Positions 1 to 5,739 of a stretch of 26,520 bases of DNA are shown piece by piece. The position numbers were made by a program, and so were the translations under genes. Within the stretch, counting starts at the first letter, position 1. Each line of letters starts with the position of its first letter. The notes under the pieces were generated by a model. The model was not told the origin of the DNA. It did no database searches and saw nothing but the letters and a program-made list of their open reading frames with translations. Source of the DNA: Bryobacteraceae bacterium (GTDB lineage Bacteria > Acidobacteriota > Terriglobia > Bryobacterales > Bryobacteraceae). The DNA lies in the NCBI GenBank assembly GCA_030044325.1, contig JASHWA010000203.1, forward strand, positions 1 to 26,520, given 5' to 3'.

Positions 1-372
1 ACCATCATCGCGCTGTTTGCGGCTTTGGTGGCGCCGCGGATGATGGGCCATGCGGACGCGGCGCGGCGGACGGCGGCGCGGGCGCAGGTGAATTCGTTCA
101 TGACGGCGCTGGGAGCGTACAAACTCGATACGGGAACGTATCCGACGACGGACCAGGGATTGAACGCGCTGCGCGTGAAGCCTGAGAATCAGGCGCAGTG
201 GGCCGGGCCGTATCTGCCGCAGGATATTCCCCTCGATCCGTGGGGCCATCCGTATCTTTATAAATATCCGGGCGAGCACGGCGATGAGCCTGACGTGGTG
301 TGTCTGGGCGCGGACGGCGCGCCGGGCGGGGATGGCAATAATGCCGACATCGTCAGTTGGAAAAATAACTGA
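1..372 (+). CDS. gspG: Type II secretion major pseudopilin GspG (5' end missing)
   Basis: The reading frame is open from base 1 and ends at TGA 370-372, giving 123 visible residues. The prepilin leader, the cleavage site and Glu5 lie before the window. The visible part begins in the N-terminal hydrophobic helix (TIIALFAALVAPRMMG). It continues with family landmarks: an AxAQVNSFMTALGAYKLD helix, YPTTDQGLNAL, GPYLPQDIPLDPWGHPY, and the Asp/Gly-rich C-terminal loop LGADGAPGGDGNNADI, which binds calcium in characterised GspG proteins. GspG polymerises into the periplasmic pseudopilus that pushes substrates through the secretin. It is the first gene seen of the gspGHIJKLMCD series, and gspH probably starts inside its 3' end. 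The identification is firm; only the start is unknown. Confidence 0.93.
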   Translation, partial: TIIALFAALVAPRMMGHADAARRTAARAQVNSFMTALGAYKLDTGTYPTTDQGLNALRVKPENQAQWAGPYLPQDIPLDPWGHPYLYKYPGEHGDEPDVVCLGADGAPGGDGNNADIVSWKNN

Positions 373-811
373 CAGCCGGCAAGACCGGCTCCAACGCGGC
401 GTCACGCTGATCGAGATGCTGATCGTGGTGACGATCATCGCGCTGGTGGCGGGAATCGCTTACCCGTCCATCGGCGCGGGACTCGATTCGCTGCGTCTGA
501 GGTCGGCTTCCGATTCGATCGTGGCGTTCTTAAATACCGCGCTCGATCGGGCGGAGCGGCGCCAGCAGGCGGTCGAGATTCGCATTTCGCCCCGGGATAA
601 CGGGCTTTCGGCGCGCTCTGCGGATAACGGATTCGCGCGCGATCTGCGGCTGCCCGATAGCGTGCGGATCGCGAATCCGGTGGAGCTGAGGCGATTCCTG
701 CTGTATCCGGGCGGCTCGGTTCCGGCGATCACGCTTGACCTGGCGACGCCGGGAGGGCGGCATCGGGTTGTGTCGATCGATCCGATTACGGGCGTTCCGG
801 AGGCGCGGTGA
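341..811 (+). CDS. gspH: Type II secretion minor pseudopilin GspH
   Basis: This encodes about 156 residues with a prepilin signature: a basic leader ending QRG, then V-T-L-I-E (Glu5 of the mature protein) and the hydrophobic helix MLIVVTIIALVAGIAY. The C-terminal part resembles the GspH beta domain. No ATG, GTG or TTG codon lies close to the cleavage site, so translation must start inside gspG. ATG 341 has a GGGG run 9 nt upstream and gives a 20-residue leader; ATG 332 is an alternative. The first mature residue is Val rather than the usual Phe or Met. The leader-coding segment contains a palindrome (374-390). GspH sits in the minor-pseudopilin tip region of the pseudopilus. The H assignment rests mainly on position between G and I. 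Confidence 0.85.
   Translation: MPTSSVGKITDSRQDRLQRGVTLIEMLIVVTIIALVAGIAYPSIGAGLDSLRLRSASDSIVAFLNTALDRAERRQQAVEIRISPRDNGLSARSADNGFARDLRLPDSVRIANPVELRRFLLYPGGSVPAITLDLATPGGRHRVVSIDPITGVPEAR
374..390. repeat. Small palindrome in the gspH leader codons
   Basis: AGCCGG (374-379) and CCGGCT (385-390) form a perfect 6-bp inverted repeat around the loop CAAGA. It lies just upstream of the codons for the prepilin cleavage site of gspH. Very similar hairpins lie in the gspJ leader (1367-1388) and gspK leader (2112-2134), which suggests a dispersed REP-like element. Confidence 0.6.
799..803 (+). promoter_or_regulatory. Ribosome binding site fixing the GTG start of gspI
   Basis: GGAGG lies 4 nt before GTG 808. 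It is the strongest Shine-Dalgarno match near gspI, and no in-frame ATG, GTG or TTG exists between 808 and the cleavage site. The unusually long 38-residue leader is therefore probably real. Confidence 0.6.
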
Positions 812-1320
812 GCCAGTCCTTTAACACCGCTCCCTCGGGTCGCGGCTCGCATCCAGCCGACCGTTGTGAGCGCCCGCCCCGAGCCGCGACCGCAGGGAGC
901 GGTTTTAAGGCGACGAACGGGTTCACGCTGCTTGAAGTGCTGGTCGCCACGGCGATTATGGGGATCGCGGTAGCGGGAGTGCTCAGTGCGCTTTCCGGAT
1001 CGACGCGCAATGCGGCGCGGCTGACCCAGTACGACCGCGCGACGCTGCTGGCGAAATCGAAAATGGACGAGCTGCTCGTGGACCAGCAGATCCCGCGCAA
1101 GGTTCCGCTTCAGGGAATGTTCGACCCGGCGCAGACCGGAGGAACCGTCATCGGATGGAACGCAGTGGTGATGCCGTTTGAGTGGGCGCAGGGCGCCGCT
1201 CCCGGAATGTGGGTGCTCGACCGGGTTCAACTCCGGATCTGGTGGATGGATGGCGCGACGCGGCATGAGTTTTCGCTCGAAGGCTACCGGCGGGGGATAT
1301 TGCGGGCGGGGGATATATGA
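808..1320 (+). CDS. gspI: Type II secretion minor pseudopilin GspI
   Basis: This is a 170-residue pseudopilin starting at GTG 808 in a GTGA overlap with the gspH stop. The mature N-terminus is F39-T-L-L-E43, followed by the hydrophobic helix VLVATAIMGIAVAGVLSAL, which is typical of GspI. The rest includes the conserved helix with ARLTQYDRATLLAKSKMDELL and a soluble beta domain. The 38-residue leader is long, and most of it is encoded by a large inverted repeat (826-903). Because prepilin peptidase removes the leader, the mature protein would be unaffected. GspI, GspJ and GspK form the pseudopilus tip complex. The stop overlaps the gspJ start (ATGA). Confidence 0.9.
   Translation: MSQSFNTAPSGRGSHPADRCERPPRAATAGSGFKATNGFTLLEVLVATAIMGIAVAGVLSALSGSTRNAARLTQYDRATLLAKSKMDELLVDQQIPRKVPLQGMFDPAQTGGTVIGWNAVVMPFEWAQGAAPGMWVLDRVQLRIWWMDGATRHEFSLEGYRRGILRAGDI
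826..903. repeat. 24-bp inverted repeat inside the gspI leader codons
   Basis: Arms 826-849 and 880-903 are reverse complements except for a central 2-bp difference, with a 30-nt loop (850-879). The arms start ACCGCTCCCT and end GGTCGCGGCTCG, read on the left arm. The element is in frame with gspI and encodes roughly leader codons 7-32. Its size and GC-rich symmetry resemble dispersed palindromic (REP/BIME-like) elements. No second copy is visible in this window. Confidence 0.75.
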
Positions 1321-2090
1321 CCAGGCAGGCGCTGCGGGCGGTTATCCCTGATCGAACGCACACCATGCGTCGGCAAGAGTGCCGGCGCGGCACGCGTGAG
1401 TTCGTGCGCCACGAAAGTGGGTTCACGCTGGTTGAGCTGCTGATCTCGGTGGTGCTGGTCGCACTGATTTCGACGGGGATGCTGTTCGCCATGCGCTCCG
1501 CGCTGATCACGTATACGAAAACGGACGACCGGTTGCAATCGAACCGGCGGGTGATGAGCGTCGAGCGGATTCTTTCGCGCGAGCTGGGCGGAGTGATGCC
1601 GGTGATCGGAAACTGCGCCGACAATTCGACCCTGGCGGTGTTCAACGGGAACGCGCAGACGCTGCACCTGGTGACCAGTTATTCCATTACGGAAGGCGCG
1701 CGCGGGTATCCGCGCGTGGTCGAATTGCAGGTCCTGAGCGACGGCGCGGGAGGGTTGCGGCTGATCGCCAACGAATTTCTGTACACCGGTCCGTACGCGA
1801 CGGCGCCGCTGTGTTCGGGCGGCGCGTTCCGGCCGGGCATCGCGACGCCGCAGTCCTTCGTGCTGGCGGACCGGCTGGCTTATTGCGTGATTTCGTATCA
1901 GAATTACGATCCCAACACGCGCATGGCGACCAACTGGCAGCCGATGTGGACGGCGCCGAATCTTCCCGCGGCGGTGCACGTCGCCATGGCGCCGCTGATT
2001 CCGGACCCGGCGCGGCTGCCGCTGGTGAGCGTGACCACCCCGATTCACATTAATCGCGACGTGAATGCGACTTACAACGATGCGCCGTAA
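1317..2090 (+). CDS. gspJ: Type II secretion minor pseudopilin GspJ
   Basis: This encodes 257 residues. A prepilin motif ESG^F-T-L-V-E (Glu at +5) precedes the helix LLISVVLVALISTGMLFAMRSAL. The remaining 200 residues, with many beta-strand-like segments, fit GspJ, the largest of the three I/J/K-type tip pseudopilins after GspK. ATG 1317 overlaps the gspI stop and follows a GGGGGA run at 4 nt, giving a 35-residue leader. ATG 1365 would give a more ordinary 19-residue leader, so the start is ambiguous. The leader region carries two hairpins (1367-1388 and 1401-1415). The 3' end overlaps gspK. Confidence 0.88.
   Translation: MTRQALRAVIPDRTHTMRRQECRRGTREFVRHESGFTLVELLISVVLVALISTGMLFAMRSALITYTKTDDRLQSNRRVMSVERILSRELGGVMPVIGNCADNSTLAVFNGNAQTLHLVTSYSITEGARGYPRVVELQVLSDGAGGLRLIANEFLYTGPYATAPLCSGGAFRPGIATPQSFVLADRLAYCVISYQNYDPNTRMATNWQPMWTAPNLPAAVHVAMAPLIPDPARLPLVSVTTPIHINRDVNATYNDAP
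1367..1415. repeat. Two adjacent hairpins in the gspJ leader codons
   Basis: The first hairpin pairs GCGTCGGC (1367-1374) with GCCGGCGC (1381-1388), with one G-T wobble and the loop AAGAGT. The second pairs TTCGTG (1401-1406) with CACGAA (1410-1415) across a 3-nt loop. An alternative fold pairs GTGCCG (1379-1384) with CGGCAC (1388-1393). All lie just before the FTLVE-coding segment. Confidence 0.5.
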
Positions 2091-3144
2091 AGATCCATCG
2101 GATGGACGATTGGCAGCCGGCACGACCGGCTGCCCGACGCCGAGTCAGCGCGGAGGGGCGCTGCTGATCGTGCTGTGGCTCGCGGCGGCGCTGGCGGCGA
2201 TTGCGTTTTCCGTCGCGACCAGCGTGCGCTCGGAGACCGATCGTGTGGCTTCCTCGGCCGACGGGCTGCGCGCGTGGTATCTTGCGACCGGGTCGGTCGA
2301 GCGCGCGATCCAGTGGATGATGTGGGGTCCGGAGGTGACCAATCCGGACGGCTCGCCTCGCTGGACCTACAACACGCCACGGCTAACGATGCTGTATCCG
2401 AGCGGGAACGCGATCGTCGAAATGATCCCGGAATCGGCCAAGCTGAACATCAACACCGCATCAGCCGACGATTTGACGCGCGTGATCACGGTGGTGAGCG
2501 GCGACCCCGGGCGCGCGGCCGAGATTACGGCTGCGATTCTCGACTGGCGCTCGGCGGCTTCCGCGCCCACTATGTTCGATCAATACTATTTTTCCGCTGC
2601 CCAAAGCATCGGCGCTCCGACTTTTCGGGCGCGGCACGCGTCTTTTCAAGAGATTGAGGAACTCCTGCTGGTGGAAGGCATGACGCCCGAACTGTTTTAC
2701 GGCAATTATCTGCCGGATTCGGCGGGACGGCTCTACGCGACGGGTGGGCTGCGCGATTGTCTGTCGGTGTGGGGCGGTTCCGGGCCGTTCGATATCAACA
2801 CGGCCAGTCCCGCGTTGATGGAGGCGATGGGCATGGCGCCCGCCGCGGTCAATGCGGTGGTCGCGAGACGGCAGGTGGTGCCGTTCAAGAGCATGGGCGA
2901 CGTTTCGAACATGGGAATTTCGGCGCCGCGGATGGGCATCGGCGGGATTGCGGTGTGGACGCTGCGCGCGTCGGCGCGGCTGAGGCGCCCGGACGGCGGA
3001 CCCTCCGAGTTCGTGCGCACGGCTTCGGCCACGGTGCGGCTGCTGAATCGCCAGACGTATTACATGGCGCCGGTTCACGTGCTGCGCTGGTATGACGACG
3101 CGTGGTCGCAAGCGGCGATCCTTCCTCCGGGGCCGGCGCAATGA
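2080..3144 (+). CDS. gspK: Type II secretion minor pseudopilin GspK
   Basis: From ATG 2080 this encodes 354 residues; ATG 2065 would add five codons, and neither start has a clear ribosome site. The cleavage site is SQRG^GALLIVLWLAAALAAIAF. Glu5 is absent, as is normal for GspK, which caps the pseudopilus. Two helix-hairpin-helix-like inserts typical of GspK are visible: KLNINTASADDLTRVI and the later DINTASPALMEAMGM, followed by VVARRQVVPFKSMGDVSNMGI. The length is near the family norm. The gene overlaps gspJ, and its stop overlaps ATG 3141 of gspL. The leader codons contain a perfect 9-bp palindrome (2112-2134). Confidence 0.9.
   Translation: MRRKDPSDGRLAAGTTGCPTPSQRGGALLIVLWLAAALAAIAFSVATSVRSETDRVASSADGLRAWYLATGSVERAIQWMMWGPEVTNPDGSPRWTYNTPRLTMLYPSGNAIVEMIPESAKLNINTASADDLTRVITVVSGDPGRAAEITAAILDWRSAASAPTMFDQYYFSAAQSIGAPTFRARHASFQEIEELLLVEGMTPELFYGNYLPDSAGRLYATGGLRDCLSVWGGSGPFDINTASPALMEAMGMAPAAVNAVVARRQVVPFKSMGDVSNMGISAPRMGIGGIAVWTLRASARLRRPDGGPSEFVRTASATVRLLNRQTYYMAPVHVLRWYDDAWSQAAILPPGPAQ
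2112..2134. repeat. Perfect 9-bp palindrome in the gspK leader codons
   Basis: GGCAGCCGG (2112-2120) and CCGGCTGCC (2126-2134) pair perfectly around the loop CACGA. It is translated as part of LAAGTTGCP in the cleaved leader. It is nearly the same hairpin as the one in the gspH leader (374-390). Confidence 0.7.
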
Positions 3145-4427
3145 TTCCGAACGCGTGGAGGAAGCTGCTGGCGTTCGGCAGCGGGGTGGGAATCGAGATC
3201 GCGGGCGTGCGCGGGTCGGAATCGCTGCGCGTCGTGGCGGCGCGGGTGCGGCCGACGGGGACGCGCGTGCTCGAGCGGCTTACCATCGAGGATTTTCCGC
3301 ATCAGCCGGCAGGCGTGTGGGGCACAAATTACGCGGCGTTTTTGAGCAAACTCGATCTGCGCAACGTTCCCGCTACAGTTTTACTTCCGCGCCAGGACGT
3401 GATCGTGCGCCAACTGGCGCTTCCGGGTGTCGCGCCGAAGGATCTGGGCGCGGCGATCGCGTTTCAGCTCGATAATCTGCATCCTTACGCGGAAGACGAC
3501 GTGATTTCGAGCTGGACGCGCCTGGAAGGTTCCGCGATGGTGCTGATCGCCGTCGCGCGCCGGGCCGCGGTGGAGCGCTATGCGCAGATGTTTGCCGAGG
3601 CGGGCGTGAAGATCGGCTGCTTCACCTGTTCGGCCGGATCGATTTACTCCGCGCTGCGATTGTTCGGGAAAATGCCCGAGAAGGAAATTCTCGCCTTCGA
3701 GAATGCGGGCGAGCGCGTGGAGTTTTACGGGGAGAGCCCCGCGCATCCGGTGTTTTCGGCGAGTTTCGAGGCGGACGAATCGCGCGCGGCGGCGCTTGCC
3801 TGCGCCGAGCTGCGCATCGATCCGGCGACCGAGCCGAAGCCGCTTGGAACGCTGGTTTCCGGCGCGCCCGCGTTGGCTTATTCGGCGGCGCTGGTTTCGG
3901 CGTGTCCACAGCATGCGCTGGCGCTCAATCTCCTGCCGGCCGAGCGCCGCGATACGAGCTCGCGCCTGGCCTGGATTTCGGCGACCACGCTCGCGGTGCT
4001 GGTGTGCGCGCTCGCCGGCGTGCTGTTTGGGATGCCGGGTTATGAGGATCATCGCTACCAGCGCTCGCTCGAAGCCGAAATCGCCAGGGTCGAGCCGGCC
4101 GCGCGGCGCGCCGCGGAAATCGACAAGGATGTCGTCGTCGCGCGCGAGCGGACGGTGCTGCTCGACGATTTCCGGCGAAGATCGAAGGCCGACATGGATG
4201 CGCTCGAGGAGATGACGCGCATTCTTCCCGAGCAGGTGTGGCTCAACGAGCTTGATCTGAACCGCTCGCAGGTGTTGATTGCGGGAGAAGCGGATCAGGC
4301 CGCGCCGCTGCTCAAATTAATCGATGCGTCGCCTTTTTTTGAATCGTCGGAGTTCGTGATGCCCCCCACGCGCACGCAGACCGGCGAAAATTTCCGCATC
4401 CGCACCAATCGGGAGGCGGGACGATGA
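3141..4427 (+). CDS. gspL: Type II secretion inner-membrane platform protein GspL (PilM-PilN type)
   Basis: This encodes 428 residues from ATG 3141, in an ATGA overlap with the gspK stop. An upstream ATG at 3102 lies inside gspK and is less likely. Residues 1 to about 260 look like the actin-like PilM/GspL cytoplasmic domain, with GVGIEIAG near the N-terminus, PRQDVIVRQLALPG, and IAFQLDNLHPYAEDDV. One membrane helix lies at about 276-299 (LAWISATTLAVLVCALAGVL). A coiled segment follows (about 300-360), then a PilN-like periplasmic domain (VWLNELDLNRSQVLIAGEAD). GspL links the GspE ATPase to the periplasmic platform. The PilM plus PilN fusion is the standard GspL architecture. Confidence 0.85.
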   Translation: MIPNAWRKLLAFGSGVGIEIAGVRGSESLRVVAARVRPTGTRVLERLTIEDFPHQPAGVWGTNYAAFLSKLDLRNVPATVLLPRQDVIVRQLALPGVAPKDLGAAIAFQLDNLHPYAEDDVISSWTRLEGSAMVLIAVARRAAVERYAQMFAEAGVKIGCFTCSAGSIYSALRLFGKMPEKEILAFENAGERVEFYGESPAHPVFSASFEADESRAAALACAELRIDPATEPKPLGTLVSGAPALAYSAALVSACPQHALALNLLPAERRDTSSRLAWISATTLAVLVCALAGVLFGMPGYEDHRYQRSLEAEIARVEPAARRAAEIDKDVVVARERTVLLDDFRRRSKADMDALEEMTRILPEQVWLNELDLNRSQVLIAGEADQAAPLLKLIDASPFFESSEFVMPPTRTQTGENFRIRTNREAGR

Positions 4428-4996
4428 CGCCCCGCTTGCGCCGCGCCTTGCCGCTTATTGCGCTGGTTCTGGCCGTGGGGGTGGCGATTCATTATTGGCC
4501 GGAATCGACGGCTCCCGTGGTCGCGCCCACGCGGGAAACCATCGCGGTCGCGGAAAAGAGGCTGGCGCGACTGCGCGAGATCGCTTCGAGCGTTCCCGCG
4601 CGCCAGGAAAATCTCAAAAAAGTGAATGCGGAACTGGCCGCGCGCGAAAAAGGCCTGATCGTGGCCGAGACGCTCGCTCAGGCGCAGGCGCAACTCATTC
4701 AGATTATCCGAGACCTGGGACGCGCCGAATCCCCGGCGGTGGAGATTCGCAACACGGAGGGGTTCGGAATCCGGCCGTTGGGCGACGCCTACGGAGAAGC
4801 GACGGTGACAGTGCAGCTCGACTGCCGCATCGAGCAACTGGTGAACATGCTCTCGGGTCTGGCGGCGCGGCCGGAGCTGGTTTCGACCAGCGATATGCGC
4901 GTCAACTCGAGCAATGCGAAGGACAAAACCATAACCGTGCATCTGACGGTCGCGGGCATGGTCCCGCGCCGGCTGGTTCCGGAGAAACGCACATGA
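4424..4996 (+). CDS. gspM: Type II secretion platform protein GspM (PilO-like)
   Basis: This encodes 190 residues. ATG 4424 overlaps the gspL stop, with GGAGG (4412-4416) at 7 nt. There is one N-terminal membrane helix (about residues 7-25: RALPLIALVLAVGVAIHYW). A coiled-coil-like stretch follows (about 35-95, rich in Ala, Glu, Lys and Gln), then a compact domain with alternating strands (ATVTVQLDCRIEQLVNMLSGLA and TITVHLTVAGMV) like the ferredoxin fold of GspM/PilO. It pairs with GspL in the inner-membrane platform. Primary sequence is poorly conserved in this family, so the call leans on topology and on its place between gspL and a gspC-like gene. Confidence 0.78.
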   Translation: MTPRLRRALPLIALVLAVGVAIHYWPESTAPVVAPTRETIAVAEKRLARLREIASSVPARQENLKKVNAELAAREKGLIVAETLAQAQAQLIQIIRDLGRAESPAVEIRNTEGFGIRPLGDAYGEATVTVQLDCRIEQLVNMLSGLAARPELVSTSDMRVNSSNAKDKTITVHLTVAGMVPRRLVPEKRT

Positions 4997-5739
4997 ACCG
5001 GAGGGTGATGGCGCTCGATCTGGCGCTGGTCGCGCTGGCGGCGGCGCTCGCCTGGCAGATTCGCGGCCGCTGGATCGAAGGGGAGGAACGGGAGCGGGCG
5101 ATGTTTACCGCCGCGGCCCGGCGAATGGCGGTCCTTCCGCCGCCCGCGCTGGCGGCGCCCACACCGGTGACCGCGGCGGAATACATCGAAGTCGCGCAGA
5201 AGATGCTGTTCTCGAAAGACCGCAATCCGAACGTGATTATCGAGCCGCCCGCGCCCAAACCGAAGCCGCCGCTGCCTCCCCTGCCCGAATATTACGGCCA
5301 AATGCACATCGCCGATCCGGTGGTGCTGCTGGCCGAGCCTGCCGGCGCGCAGAAAAGTTATCGAGTGGGCGAAAAGGTCGGGCCGTTCGAAATCGAGGGA
5401 TTCACAACCGAGACGATCACGTTTCTATGGAACGGAGAAAACATCGAGCGGCGCCTGGAAGATCTTCGTCCCAAGCAATCCACGCGGCAGCCGGCGGCAG
5501 CGGCCCGTCCTGCGGCGCGTGCGTCTTCCGGTGGTGCGCCGCTGGTGACGCAGCTCAGCGCGGCGTCGGCGGATAACAAAGCCGACGATAAGAATCCGAT
5601 CGGCGTGGATATCGGAGGCGGATACGCCGCATGTAAGGCGGGCGACACCTCGCCGAATGGAACGGTTCTCAACGGATACAAAAAAGTGGTCACGCGGGGG
5701 CTTATGGGTGAAAGCTGCGAATGGCAGAAGGTGAATTAG
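4993..5739 (+). CDS. gspC: GspC/PilP-like periplasmic connector of the secretin
   Basis: This encodes 248 residues from ATG 4993, which overlaps the gspM stop and has GGAG at 8 nt. There is one N-terminal membrane anchor (about residues 7-23, ALDLALVALAAALAWQI). A Pro-rich linker follows (EPPAPKPKPPLPPLPEYYG). The next domain, VVLLAEPAGAQKSYRVGEKVGPFEIEGFTTETITFLWNGE, matches the beta-sandwich homology region of GspC/PilP, which contacts the N0 domain of the secretin. The C-terminal 80 residues are Ala-rich and Gly-rich with two Cys, and I do not recognise them. It lies between the platform genes and gspD, where pilP lies in the pilus operon. GspC versus PilP-like naming is uncertain. Confidence 0.72.
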   Translation: MNRRVMALDLALVALAAALAWQIRGRWIEGEERERAMFTAAARRMAVLPPPALAAPTPVTAAEYIEVAQKMLFSKDRNPNVIIEPPAPKPKPPLPPLPEYYGQMHIADPVVLLAEPAGAQKSYRVGEKVGPFEIEGFTTETITFLWNGENIERRLEDLRPKQSTRQPAAAARPAARASSGGAPLVTQLSAASADNKADDKNPIGVDIGGGYAACKAGDTSPNGTVLNGYKKVVTRGLMGESCEWQKVN

